Positions 1-10,690 of a stretch of 64,000 nucleotides of DNA are shown piece by piece. The notes beneath the pieces are model-generated. The model did no database searches, was not told where the DNA came from, and was given only the letters and a program-made list of their open reading frames with translations. The stretch comes from Valencia hispanica (taxonomy: Eukaryota; Chordata; Actinopteri; Cyprinodontiformes; Valenciidae). The first letter of the stretch is position 1, and each line of letters opens with the position of its first letter. Where the stretch lies: assembly GCA_963556495.2 (NCBI GenBank), contig OY747707.1, forward strand, positions 8,089,501 to 8,153,500, in the 5' to 3' direction. A program made the translations under genes and the position numbers.

Positions 1-1370
1 AATGTACACGATAACAGAAATTAGCTCTTTAAATATTATGTTATGAGTTAAATACTGATTACTTGATGGGAACATCAGTGGACAATATACTCTGTTTTAT
101 CTCACTCTTCCTCATTCTATCCCCATTCTCTCCTCGACGCTTGCAGGCTCTGACTCTTAATCCATCGCCACCCTCCTTCTTAAATCCCACACCCTACAGT
201 GCAAAGCCTCCAGTCTACACCCATACATGACTACACCCATGTCTTCTTCCAAACAAAGTGAGGAAGGATGGGCAGATAAAGGGATTCAGATGATGATGAA
301 ACGGTGGAGGAGAGGTTTGGTCTTTTGAGAGTTTGGACAATGGTCCGTAGATCTAGCTGGAAAACCACTCACTGCAATGAAAACCCCCTATTTAGCTTTT
401 CATTTTTGCACTGTATGTGTGCAGCAATGACTCCTCGACAAACAAAGACCTTTGGTCTGCCTCCAACACCAAAAGCTGTCAAAGCTTGTCTCAGAAGTAG
501 ATAATAGGTCAGCTTCCTTGCAAAGAGGAAGGGAATCTGTCATGTGTGGCTTCTGTGTTGCCGCTCGCTTTCCGTGCTTCCGCGGCCTCTCATCCTGGTT
601 TACATGCGAGGTAGGTATAAATTTCTTGTTGTTTGGCCAGCTCTCTGGCCTTAAGTGCAGCCTGTCAAACAGGAAGCAGCTGTTAGTATAAAACAAATGG
701 CAAACCTCTCTGGATCTGTATAATTTTGCATGCCTTTTTGGCTGCTTCTCATCTCCTCCTCTTCCTACTTAACACCATGCATTAGCACCAAAGCTCCTGG
801 TCATGCACTCTATATTTTTGGGTTGACAAATTGATGATGGTTAATTTGCACCTAGAGGCAGCACGGGGTGAGACAAACAAAGACATAAAGAAGGGGGGTT
901 TATGATAGGCAAGCTGGACAGTGCTGGACAAGGTTATAACTAATTGGTTATTCCTTGGACAGCCTCTGGTAAACAATCAAACCATAAAACAATAAGCTTA
1001 TGGTTTATTAAAGGATATTTGTGCTTAGGTTGGAACGTGTATCTTTGCACACTCAGAGGCCCATAACACTGGAAACAGAAACCCCTGCCATTAAGCTGGA
1101 TTGATCTCATGTTTCTCTGTAATTGCATTGGGAAAGAAGGGCAGTGAAGAAGGGAAAATGTCTGTGAGCTCAGAATTGGAGATCCTCTTATACAGTTACA
1201 GTTAATGGATTATCTGACAGTAAATCACCGGAATTTGTTTATTGCTTTAAAGCAAACAAGAGTGACTGTGATTTTATTTTCAGGAATGTATTTATTTACA
1301 CTTAATACTTCTATTTTTGACAGTTTTTGGTAATAAAATATTTGAATAATTAAAGGGTCGAGCAGCATTA
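1..1370. other. No recognised feature
   Basis: AT-rich single-copy-looking DNA. Only short open frames without recognisable motifs occur on either strand, and I saw no repeat shared with the rest of the window. Confidence 0.5.
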
Positions 1371-1754
1371 TCAAGTTAGGGTGCCGTTTGTAAAGTTTCA
1401 CATTTAAAAATTAACATCTATAATTTGGGTCATTTAGCCTGTCAAAACAGAAAAAAATGGGTGTTCATTTTTCAAAGTATATAGTTTGAAGCTATATAGC
1501 TTCAAACTTAATATTTAACTCAGAGCTAAATATTTAGCTAATACGCAAATTCATTTGCCGAGAAGTGGAAGTGGACTATCAAAATAAAAGCTGGGTCCAA
1601 CGAACCTATATATAAACTCCTGCTGCTGGTGCAGGCTCTGTTGCTGTAAATCTATCGGTACACGTCTTTATTGCTGTTAAAACATCTCATCCCACGTTTT
1701 AATCTGAAATGTTGGACATGTCGGGAGGAAAATAAACATTGATAAATAGGTAAT

Positions 1755-1915
1755 ATTCATGCCATGTACAACCGTGGCCGTTTTTTATTATTTTTTATTA
1801 ATATTCTCACCACGTTGTTTAAAAAACTAAAAAATCTCGGCTCACACCTAACCGCATAAGTGTGTTGTTAAGCACATTCATAGACTTGCTAAACCTGTAG
1901 GGGGCAGTAGTTACC
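1755..1915. repeat. Direct repeat copy 1 (CACACCTAACCGCATAAGTG block)
   Basis: This block is repeated in the same orientation at 2345-2490. Both contain the CACACCTAACCGCATAAGTG string followed by AAACCTGTAG-GGGCAGTAG. It lies between the two inner fold-back arms, so it is either an insertion or the loop of the element. Confidence 0.55.
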
Positions 1916-2344
1916 CAGCAGTTTATATAGAGGTTCGCAGGACCGAGCTTTTATTTTGGTAGTCGACTCCTACCTATCGGCAAGTAAAGTGGCATATTAG
2001 ATAAATATTTCGCTCTGAGCTAAATGTATAGTTTGAAGCTAAATATTTAGCTAACCAATTTAAATCTCTAGCTTCTAAGTATTTAGTTCAAAGTTAAATA
2101 TTTAGTTTTTAGACTAAATATTTAGTTGACATGCTAAATGTTTAGTTTGGAGCTAAATATTTAATTAGTAAATTAAATATTTAGCTTGCTAAAGTTAATA
2201 TTTAGTTGAAAGTAATATTTGAAAATGAATAAATACCATGGAAACAAACATTTTTGAAAAATTAACCCCCGTTTATTTATCTAATGACTCAAATTATTGC
2301 TGTTAACCTCTGACTGTTTAACAAACAGCAACTCATACCCAGAC

Positions 2345-2490
2345 CATGTGCACACGTAGCCGGGGTTTTTAAAAACGAATATCCTCACCACAATGTTTTT
2401 AAAAAAAAACTCCGTCCACACCTAACCGCATAAGTGTGCTGTTAAGCTGTTGTTATTCATAGACATACCAAACCTGTAGTGGGCAGTAGT
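2345..2490. repeat. Direct repeat copy 2 (CACACCTAACCGCATAAGTG block)
   Basis: This is the second copy of the block at 1755-1915, carrying the same TAACCGCATAAGTG core and AAACCTGTAG-GGGCAGTAG end. The spacing of about 590 bases suggests a tandem or duplicated internal unit of the fold-back complex. Confidence 0.55.
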
Positions 2491-2689
2491 TCCCCCAAAT
2501 CCTATCCACTAAGAATACCTTTCTACTTTTTAACTTCTACATTGAGCATTATTTTAGGTTGTAAACATAAGCAAGCAAAAAGCGCTTGGACAATTGATAA
2601 TGCCAACACATCTCTGAGGGCATAAATGCTGTTTCTGAGAGTAAACACAGGTCGCACAATGTGATGTCGCAGCATTTTTGTTGTGAATT

Positions 2690-2860
2690 TCGCGTTGTGA
2701 AGCCTAAAACTCCGGCTATTTCTGTCCACATGCAAACACTTTAAATGGAGAAAACACAATACTTCACTATGGCCGGAGTTTTTAGAAAGAATCGTTTTTT
2801 TTTGCCGTAAATCTGCATTTTCGTGTGGAGGACAAGCCAAATCGTAAGTAGTCGGCAAGT
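2690..2860. repeat. Short inverted-repeat segment
   Basis: ACTCCGGC near 2710 faces GCCGGAGT near 2773, and GTCCACA near 2725 faces GTGTGGA near 2823. This resembles the ends of common fish MITEs, but I cannot assign a family. Confidence 0.35.
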
Positions 2861-2998
2861 AAATTTGCATTTTAGCTAAATATTTAGCTCTGAGCTAAAC
2901 GTTTAGTTCAAAGCAATATATTTAGATAGTCAGTTTAGCTTACTAGCTAAATATTGTGCTGCTAAGCATTTAGTTCGAAGTTAAATATTTAGTTCATA

Positions 2999-3170
2999 GT
3001 GTCTTCAGTCGGAGGCTTCTTCAGCTTCGCAGCAACACAGACCGCTAGAAGAAATCCTTCCTGCCCACAGCCATCATGATCTACAACAACTCCTTGAAGA
3101 ACTAATTAGTATGAGCAACAATAACACTTTATTTACCTCTGGGATCAATCAAATATATTTGAATTTGAAT
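2999..3170 (+). mobile_element. Rex1-like LINE, 3' end only (5'-truncated)
   Basis: The segment matches the last ~170 bases of the larger Rex1-like copy at 31845-32015. Shared parts include TCTTCAGTCGGAGGCTTCTT, the coding tail for a CPQPSSSTTTP-type stretch, the CTCTGGGATCAAT segment and a TTTGAATTTGAA tail. It interrupts an AGCTAAAT array. ATTTAGTT occurs just before and again just after it and may be the target-site duplication. The strong 5' truncation is normal for LINE insertions. Confidence 0.75.
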
Positions 3171-3206
3171 TTAGTTGACAAGCTAAATGTTTACTTTGGA
3201 GCTAAA

Positions 3207-3515
3207 GGGCGGCTGTAGTTCAGTGGTAAAGTTGTCGGCCTGCTACCCAGAAATCGTGGGTTCGATTCCATCTTCCACCTGCTACAACATGTCGTTGTGT
3301 CCTTGGACACTTCACCTACCCGCCTACTGGTGTTGGCCAGAGGGGCCAATGGCGCGATATGGCAGCCTCGCTTCTGTCAGTCTGCCCCAGGGCAGCTGTG
3401 GCTATAATTATAGCTTGGTTCCACCAGTGTGTGAATGTGAGAGTGAAGGAATAATGGAGTTGTAAAGTGCTTTGAGGGTTTCAAAAAGCGCTATATAAAT
3501 GCAAGCCATTATTAT
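3207..3515 (+). mobile_element. tRNA-derived SINE
   Basis: The head is tRNA-like: an A-box-type TAGTTCAGTGG at 3216-3226 and a B-box GGTTCGATTCC at 3259-3269, spaced as in a pol III promoter. A tRNA-unrelated body follows (TGTCCTTGGACACTTCACC) and then a LINE-like tail containing GCGCTATATAAATGCAAGCC. It is inserted in the AGCTAAAT array. The short open frame over it (3187-3465) is incidental. A related tRNA-type head occurs at 28777. Confidence 0.8.
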
Positions 3516-3680
3516 AAACATTTAATTTCTAATATATAAAATGTATAAATGAATAAATAACATGGATGCAAATATGACATTGAAAAATGAACCTCCATTT
3601 TTTCTTGTAATTATGGCTAAATAACCCAAATTATTGCTGTTCACTTTTGACTGTGTAATTTTACAAACGGTACCCCATAG

Positions 3681-4555
3681 TTGTCAGGGCTCCTTCTAAA
3701 GTTGTTAATGTAATTCCTTTGAACAGATGATATAAAGTGTATTTTCTCTTTTTGCAACAAGTATACCATATATATGATATGTGATCTTAATCTTTGTTTG
3801 CTGCAGAACAATCATTTATTTAAAAAAATCAATCAATACTGCAATTTTGGAATGCTTATTTTTTGGATAGTATATAGGACAGATTTTTTTTATGTTTAAA
3901 TGGGATATCTTCCACACATAGTTATTTTGTTCCATGGGGTTTGACAGTTGGCCCAAGGCTTTTCTCTCTATACGTGGTTGCTTGAGTGTGACATACATTT
4001 TCTTGTTTATCTGATGATCAGATGTGTTTATGATCTAGCCTGAGGAGATTTATCAGTATCTGAAATCTGTAAAAAGTCAGGGACTGGATTTCCAGGAACA
4101 TCCTTCACTTTATCACTTCAAAGGTAACACGTTTGTCTGGGTGAGTTTTCCCTGGGCTTGCATTGCCCCTGTGGGTGAAATTGGGCATTTCTTTTAGGTA
4201 ATTAACTGTTTTCTACAACAGCAAAGTTGGCAGTTTGTCACTGGAATTGTACTTTCACATATAATATATATCATATCACATATATCTAGAATTGTGCCGC
4301 TCAGGATGGCATCATGTTGGTGAAGCTCTGTTTGCTACATTCAGAGTTTTGTTTCTGTTTCTCGAGGGAAGATTACCTTTTTTGGACCATTGTTCTTTCT
4401 AGTTTTAGATTCTGTAAAATTGTTAGTTTAGTGTTAGTTTTGTACATTTTGATAATTTGCTCTTATGAATCCCCATGGCAACAATGTGGTTTACAGCTGG
4501 GAACAGTTGATTACATTTGGAAAAGCTGAAATATCACCTCAACTGTAGCCACAAA
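3681..4555. other. No recognised feature
   Basis: AT-rich sequence with a small TATATATGATATG palindromic stretch near 3765 and a similar one near 4265. The 71-residue open frame at 4314-4529 has no recognisable motif; it could be upstream sequence of the following LINE remnant. Confidence 0.4.
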
Positions 4556-4835
4556 TCCATGATGAGTGGAGAAGGAGGCGTCATGTATGTAGAACAGAAG
4601 CAAAGATAAAAGAGACAAGGAGGAAGTTCAAACCATCTCTTCCTTCGATCATAATGGGCAATGTGAGGTTACTGGCTAACAGAATGGATGAACTCCAAAC
4701 CCTTACAAGGCCAGCCAGAGTATCGGGAATGCAGTATTATGTGTTTCACTGAGACATGGGTGCAGGATCATATCCCTGACTCCATTGTCTCTCTGCCATT
4801 CTGCAGTCGGAAGCTTCTTCAGTTTTGCTGTAACA
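4556..4835 (+). pseudogene. Rex1-like LINE remnant: endonuclease start fused to 3' end
   Basis: Read in two frames, 4640-4800 gives an MGNVRLLANRMDEL segment, then CFTETWVQDHIPDS. This is the start of an APE-type endonuclease domain in CR1/Rex1-like LINE ORF2 proteins, and it includes the conserved TETW. A basic stretch lies upstream (4566-4620). At about 4803-4830 the sequence jumps to CAGTCGGAAGCTTCTTCAGT, which matches the extreme 3' coding end of the element (31851 onward). The copy therefore has a large internal deletion plus a frameshift, and it is not functional. Confidence 0.65.
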
Positions 4836-5457
4836 AAATAGCAATCAATATTATTGGTCAAAGTCACATTGTATGCATCACAGAAGGATTTGTTGTTTAA
4901 CTAAACAATAAAGATGCAAATAAATTATAATTGTAGAAAAGTTAGCCTTAATTATTAAAACACTGAATAAAAACTAAAAGAGGGCTAATAAACAGTAAAC
5001 CAAAAAAATGTGAGTGCAGTGCACAAGAATATGAGGACTGGGAATGCATTTATGCTACAAACAGTCAGTTAGCCATTCCAGTTGAACTTTGAATATTAGA
5101 GCAGCCCAGGTCCTCACGGGATCCCATGCATCCAGTCATGTGTTATCCTGAACTGGTGGCCAAATCCTGAACAGAGACAAACCTATGGCAGATGAAAACC
5201 AGGGACCCATCAACTGCAGTGTGCTTAGCTTGAGATATTTTCAGGAAATGTACAGTACATAAACTATAGAAAAGTGAAACTCCATTTGCCATTGCAAGGA
5301 GCCAGCAACTGGTACAGTGTACATTTTAGAACATCCTTAGACATCAGATCAAACGGCCTCCGACGTTAGACCATAGGAAAAAAGCATTGCTTAGCACTAA
5401 AAGAGTCATCATACCTCTGACTGAAAGGTATCAGACTAAAAGGTCTCAGAATGAAAC
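4836..5457. other. No recognised feature
   Basis: AT-rich, no long open frame and no match to other parts of the window that I could see. Confidence 0.4.
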
Positions 5458-7604
5458 GCTGGCAGAAACAAGCCTCCTGCAGATGGTGCCATTGTCAGAT
5501 CCCATCTGAATTATTTTGCAATACATTATCAACACGCGACAGTGGTAGACCGTAAGGTCATGGACGCCACTAAATTGCCACAACAATTCATGCTAATGAC
5601 AGTACGGTAAAATGTAAGTTTACTCTCTTTTCTCTGTATTTGTGTTACTGTTATAGCTTTTAAGTTGTGAAATTTTTATTACTTTTAATCACAGAACGAA
5701 AGCTAATTTTCCATGATAATCTATATCAGTGCGACATTATTTTTGTTTGGCTAATTCATTCTAACTAGCGCCTGTGGTGTTGATGCATGATTTATTTTGG
5801 TATCAAAACCTTTTTGAGTAAGCTCACCTTCAGATGAAAATTTAAAAAAAGGTAATGAGTGATAATGTTGTCTGTCGCCACCAGATTCTATTTAAGTCTG
5901 TTATTTGTATTGTAATAAAGCAGGCTTTTAATTGAGTGAAAAATCCATATGTTTTACATCAATCTAAAAACGTCACAAGATAATAAAAATACATTGCTTA
6001 CCATGTATATTCATTATAGACAAGTAAATAGTGGTGGCAGACTGTCTTACATCATTAAATCACGGTTCTGTCAGCGCTGTGTGGCCGATAAAAACACCAA
6101 CTTGCAAAATATTTAATAAAAATTTTTGTTTCCCTTTTCAACATCCTTTTTCAGCTCCTCATAAGCTCTCAGCTTGTCCAGTTCCTCAAATGCATAAGGG
6201 GCTTAATTTACATCATGCATCACTGATGCTAGCTAGGATGAATTAGCCAAAAACAAAAACAGTGCTGCATTGATATAGATTATCATAGAAAAAGAGTTTT
6301 CATTCTATGATTAGCCATAATGTAAATTTCACAACTTAAAAGCAACTCAACTAGCAAAAAAACAGCGGAAAGAATGTGAATGTGAACTCTTGCGGCAGCA
6401 AGAGTTCTGATGAATATTAAAAAGAGAGATCACATTTCTCCTGTTTTAGCTTCCCTTCATTGGCTCCCTGTTAAATCCAGAATAGAATTTAAGATCCTTC
6501 TTCTTACATATAAAGCCCATAATAATCAGCTCCATCATACATCAGAGATCTAATTGTTCCTTATGTTCCTAACAGAGCACTTCGCTCTCAGACTGCAGGT
6601 TTACTTGTAGTTCCTAGGATCTCTACAAGTAGAATGGGAGGCAGATCTTTTAGTTATCAGGCTCCTCTCCTGTGGAACCAGCTCCCAGCTTTAGTCCGTG
6701 AGGCAGACACTCTGTTTACTTTTAAGGCCAGGCTTAAAACTTTCCTTTTTGATAAAGCTTATAGTTAGAGTGGCTTAGGTCATCCTGAGCTATCTCTGTA
6801 GTTATGCTGCTATAGGCTTAGACTGCTGGAGGACAGACTTACCAATTTTCTTCACTCTGCTACTTCCTTTTCTCCTACTACTCTCCAGTTGTATTACAGT
6901 ACATTCTGTTATTCCGACTGTTAACTTTGTTTTCTCTCAGTGTTTTTCTCCCCATAGAAGATATACCTGGTCTGGTATCCTGCTTGGCTGCAATGCCCTG
7001 TTGGACGGGGGGCATCGAGTGGGATGATCCTCTCAGTAACTGAACATCCACTGTGTCCTGTTATCAACTTTTTACTTTCTGTAACATAGAAAGTTCTCTT
7101 ATATCAGATCTTCTGTTCCTTCTGTGTTCTGCTCTGTCTTCTCAAACCCCCAGACGGTCATGGCAGATGGTCGCTCCTACTGAGCCTGGTTCTGTTGGAG
7201 GTTTCTTCCTGTTAAAGGGGAGTTTTTCCTCTCCATTGTCGCTACATGCTTGCTCAGTATGAGGGATTGCTGAAGGATTGCTGTGGTTGAAATCTGCCCA
7301 AACTCACGCCAATGACTGACACAATCTGCTGGGATTCCTTAAATAGGAAACTTTTTAACTGATTGGAATGTTTGTATAATTGTATTGAAATAACTTCTTG
7401 TTAAGTGCCTTGAGATGACATCTGTTGTGAATTGGCGCTATATAAATAAAACTGAATTGAACGTACATTTTACCGTATTGTTGTTAGAAGCCTGAATTGT
7501 TGTGGCAATATGGTGATGTCAATGGCTTTAAGGTCTGCCACTGAAAACAATTCAGCTGGGATCTGACAATGGCGCCACCTGCAGGAGGCTTGTTTCTGAC
7601 AGCG
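5458..7604. mobile_element. Long-inverted-repeat (fold-back) DNA element, split by an L2 LINE
   Basis: The left arm runs from 5458 to about 5800. It is found inverted in two pieces, about 6200-6390 and 7460-7604. Shared landmarks include CAGAAACAAGCCTCCTGCAG at the outer end (5463; reverse complement at about 7580-7599), ATTGCCACAACAATTCA, ACGGTAAAATGTA, CTTTTAAGTTGTG and GATAATCTATATCA. Without the inserted L2 the element would be about 1.08 kb with a loop of about 400 bases. No transposase is seen, so it is non-autonomous and its superfamily is unassigned. Confidence 0.8.
6391..7459 (+). mobile_element. 5'-truncated L2/Maui-type LINE
   Basis: It is nearly identical to the 3' part of the full-length copy, 56592-57655. 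It starts within the ORF2 C-terminus ([19 protein letters not shown] region), passes the ORF2 end and runs through the whole 3' UTR to the GGCGCTATATAAATAAAACTGAATTGAA tail. Small indels break the ORF2 fragment, for example near 6530. The close similarity implies a recent common source. It lies in the right arm of the fold-back element at 5458-7604. Confidence 0.9.
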
Positions 7605-8678
7605 CTTTTGTTTCTGACAGTGGATGGAGATATTTGTGCAGGATAGGTACATGGACTTCATATACAAATAAAGGTAAAATCATAAACAATTTCCAATTAT
7701 AATAAAAAAGAAGAATGTGGGTTTTATATATCTGATTCCAGAGGAGTCAGTGCCTCACCAGTCATGAACCTCATCGCACATCACTGTACCAGTCCCAATG
7801 CTTGGCCCTAGAATATTGGATTCTGGACAACAGATGTTGAATATGGAGCTGCCAAGAAGGAGGTAAAGAGAATGACGACAGAGAAGGTTAATGGATATAG
7901 CAAAGGAGAAGATGCAATGGTGTGACACAGGAGGATTGTCAGGACATTGAAAGATGGAGGAGGATGATCCGCTAAAAAGACGAGCCAAAAAACAATCACT
8001 GAAATATATAGTAACGCCAAGGAGAATGTTTAACAGATCAAACTCAAAAAGAACGTTGTCCGTATAATGTTTTTAATATGTGAATTGAAAAAACTTGAGC
8101 TCAGCTTAGTCATCAATTGAGTGATATGTTCCCATTTTCAAGCATTTAGAAACAAGAAAAAGGACTGAGGGTTCTCTTGTTCCCATAATCAAACATCTGG
8201 TAAACAAACCACTAGACTAATCAGAAACAGAATTTTCATCAAGAGAAATTCATCCTTTGATCATTTGAGGAGCCGTTTATCATTTCATGTTGGTAAAGAG
8301 CAGTTTTGAATCCACTGTCAATAATGCAAAGTTATAAAAGTCAAAAGTCAAAATGTTGTTGAATTTTCAGTATTTATTTTGCTATACAGCAGGATGCACC
8401 AACTCTATGTTCTGCAGCTTGGGTCAGGTCAGAGAAACAAAGACAAACATCCAACAAAATGTTTTTTTTTTTATGCTCTTTGACATTTGAAGTGAATGCA
8501 GCTTTTATATGCTGCCTTAAAGATACGAGCAATGCTTCCGATACTGCGATGTACCATAACCCATTTGACACCATTTTATTGTCACTACTGGATGCCCGCT
8601 AACAACCTGGAACAGTCACATGTAACCTAAACTCACACCACAACCCTCAGGGCTTACTTTCATTGGAACACATTTTAA
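7605..8678. other. No recognised feature
   Basis: No motif-bearing open frame. The overlapping minus-strand frames near 7755-8020 are leucine/serine-rich without a recognisable domain. Confidence 0.4.
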
Positions 8679-8701
8679 ACACACACACACACACACACAC
8701 A
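8679..8701. repeat. (AC)n microsatellite
   Basis: Eleven AC units in an otherwise non-repetitive stretch. Confidence 0.95.
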
Positions 8702-9140
8702 AGCATGCTGCATTTCCAAAGGAAAGAAAAAACACTTACAGCCATTTAGGTCATTTTTTGGTTGGTTGGACGCAACTGAGCTGCAGCCACAATATTTTGA
8801 AAAATACGCGGAAATAAAGCATTGGCGCATGACAAGGTTTTTATTGTTGAGCACATGAAATCTGATCTGCTGACCTAATTCTAATAACCCAAGCAATCTT
8901 AATGGACTTGAGTGCTAGCTAACCAGTAAATGCAGCTCAGGCCTGCTTTTTCCAGAGCGCTCAAGGTTATTCAGCTTTTACTGCAGCCAATTTTTGTGTT
9001 GAACCGAAGCAAAAGAAAATGAAAAGAGCAGTTTATTTTCATTTAAGATTGTGGTAGAGCGTTTTAATATCAAATGGAGTTTTTTCCATCACTCAGTGGA
9101 GTTTAATTTAAAGGAATCAGACATTAAGTTATGAGCACCT
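8702..9140. other. No recognised feature
   Basis: AT-rich, nothing recognised on either strand. Confidence 0.4.
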
Positions 9141-9935
9141 CAGAGGTCGTGCTAGAAGTTTTGGTTGTCAGTCATTTTAACTGACAGGGTCCAAAAATAT
9201 AAAAAATTTTAAATGATAATGACATATTCAGTAGCATTTAATTTTAATTTATTTTCATTATTATTCAATCCGAACACACTGAACAGGGAATCCACATCAT
9301 GCCGTCACACATCAAGCAGATTAATACATGTTTCTACATGTATTAATTTTGAATATTTCACCTGCTGTGGCCTGAAGGCTCCGCATGGAGCTGAACTGTG
9401 CTCCTGCTTGTGCGCAATGAAGGCTGAATACTGGAGACTGGCATTACAAGCACCACTTCAGCCAAAGTTTTGAAATCAAGGAACATTTCACCAACTGAAG
9501 TGATCAGAATTCGGCAAGACTTTCTGAATGAGGACTGTTCTGATCGCTTCACTGAGAGAAAATCCTGCAGCATGCGCTCGTTTTGCGCTCCGTGGATACG
9601 CTGCAGCGATCTGTCAGCGCCGGTCTGTGTGCAGTGTAGTCCCAGATGGGCTACAAAGCCTCCATAACTCCTCTTTGTCCTGACAGCTCCTGTACAGTAA
9701 GATGCATATGGTGTCCAGGTCTGGAATGATGCTCAGATGTTCTCATTGGAATAAATATTTTTTTGATTGATTGATTCAGTTACCGAACTCTATGTTTAAA
9801 GTTGAAAATGTCTGCGCTTCTTCAGTGGTCAGAGGTGTGAATTCCAATAGGTCAAAATGACCGATGGCTTTCAGAATTTTCCTTCACCGTCTTAAAAAAA
9901 AAAAATCCGGTCAAATACAGAAAAAATTAGGTTAA
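9141..9935 (-). mobile_element. hAT-like non-autonomous element (family A), copy 1
   Basis: It starts with CAGAGGTCGTGCTAGAAG, the reverse complement of the 3' end of the well-delimited copy at 43475-44418. It carries the same internal landmarks in reverse: the TTCAACTGAAGTGATCAGA region (9490), the AGACCTGGACACC region (near 9720) and the TTTGACC-plus-ACGGTGA region (near 9890). The other terminus is missing beyond GGTTAA, where the TTAA-flanked MITE begins. Two short overlapping frames are by-products. Confidence 0.75.
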
Positions 9936-10435
9936 AGGGGCTAAATGCATTTTTTCTGAAATCTAAACTCGCGACTGACAGCTGTGGCCAAAAAACAGAA
10001 CTGCTCTTCCTTTCTGCTCGCTCTCGCAGCGCGCGCTCCTACGCCGGTCGCTCTCAGTCTTCGATCTTTTTCGGGCACTTGTCAGGGGTTTAACTTTTTT
10101 AGTCTTATGTGGAGTTACGGTTGGTGTCAAAGTTGTCCTTGGTCTCTTCTGTGTATTCGCACAATCCATTGAACTGCTTACGAGTGCTGAGTAGCGGTGG
10201 TGGCAGAGTGATCTGAAACATTTAACATGAACGCGCTTGACGTCACATCCGCAGACAGCGTGGGAAAATCCGACCCGACAGAAAATAGAAAAAATTGGAT
10301 ACAGGCTCATAGGTACACCAACTGTGAGCCGACAAGGTGCCAGTATGCTCATCAGGAGATGTTTGAGTCATAAATGGTCAGATAAAAAGGCTATTGTTAC
10401 GTTTATTTTGGGGAAAAAAATTGCATATAGCCACT
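9936..10435. mobile_element. TTAA-flanked MITE (piggyBac- or Kolobok-type target site)
   Basis: The left end AGGGGCTAAATGCATTTTTT and the right end (reverse complement AGTGGCTATATGCAATTTTT) are imperfect inverted repeats. TTAA stands immediately outside both, at 9932-9935 and 10436-10439. Length is 500 bases and the interior is GC-richer (10000-10060). A TTAA target is typical of piggyBac and of Kolobok; I cannot tell which. It abuts the hAT family-A copy exactly at the TTAA of that family's terminal GGTTAAC. Confidence 0.7.
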
Positions 10436-10544
10436 TTAACTGGAGCAGCTGCCTGATACTGTGTTAATCTGATGCTCAGTGGCTCATTTAGTCTGAAACC
10501 AGCAAAACAACAAACCTTTTCAAAGATGGGGGTATTTAGTAAAT

Positions 10545-10690
10545 AAGTGAGTAAAATGTATTTATTTATATAGCGCCTTTCACAGACATGGGTCACAAAG
10601 CGCTGCACGACATAAAATACAAGGAAAATACATTTGGTAACAAAGTAATGAACAAAAATCAAGATACAAAAGCTTGAATAAAAAGAATGG
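10545..10690 (-). mobile_element. LINE 3'-end-like fragment
   Basis: TTTATTTATATAGCGCCTTTCACAGAC followed by CACAAAGCGCTGCACGAC resembles, on the minus strand, the 3' ends of fish LINEs (a 'gcgctatataaata' tail). No coding part remains. The assignment is by analogy with the tail at 57640. Confidence 0.45.

Larger units (their letters stand above)
1375..3680. mobile_element. Fold-back complex with AGCTAAAT palindromic arrays
   Basis: The left edge (from about 1376, GGGTGCCGTTTGTAAAGTTT) reappears as a reverse complement at the right edge (about 3655-3676), and the match continues for roughly 100 bases. A further inverted pair lies inside: about 1560-1630 against about 1910-1985. Between these lie stretches built from AGCTAAATATTTAG-like units spaced about 15-20 bases apart, each nearly self-complementary. 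A partly related right edge also occurs near 2255-2335, so this may be two fused copies. Related arrays occur at 11.9-12.2 kb and 45.1-45.9 kb. I see no transposase, so this is a non-autonomous DNA element of unassigned superfamily. Younger insertions sit inside it (2999-3170 and 3207-3515). Confidence 0.6.

Noticed and set aside
3207..3280. Functional tRNA gene
   Set aside because: A- and B-boxes are present, but the head cannot form a full cloverleaf as read and runs into a SINE body.
3187..3465. 92-codon frame as a small protein
   Set aside because: It is the translation of a tRNA-derived SINE.
1375..3680. AGCTAAAT palindrome arrays as a CRISPR array
   Set aside because: The units are short, AT-rich and variable, with no constant-length unique spacers and no cas genes; the host is a vertebrate.
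10378..10662. Minus-strand 94-codon frame
   Set aside because: Crosses the boundary between a MITE and a LINE tail fragment; no conserved protein.
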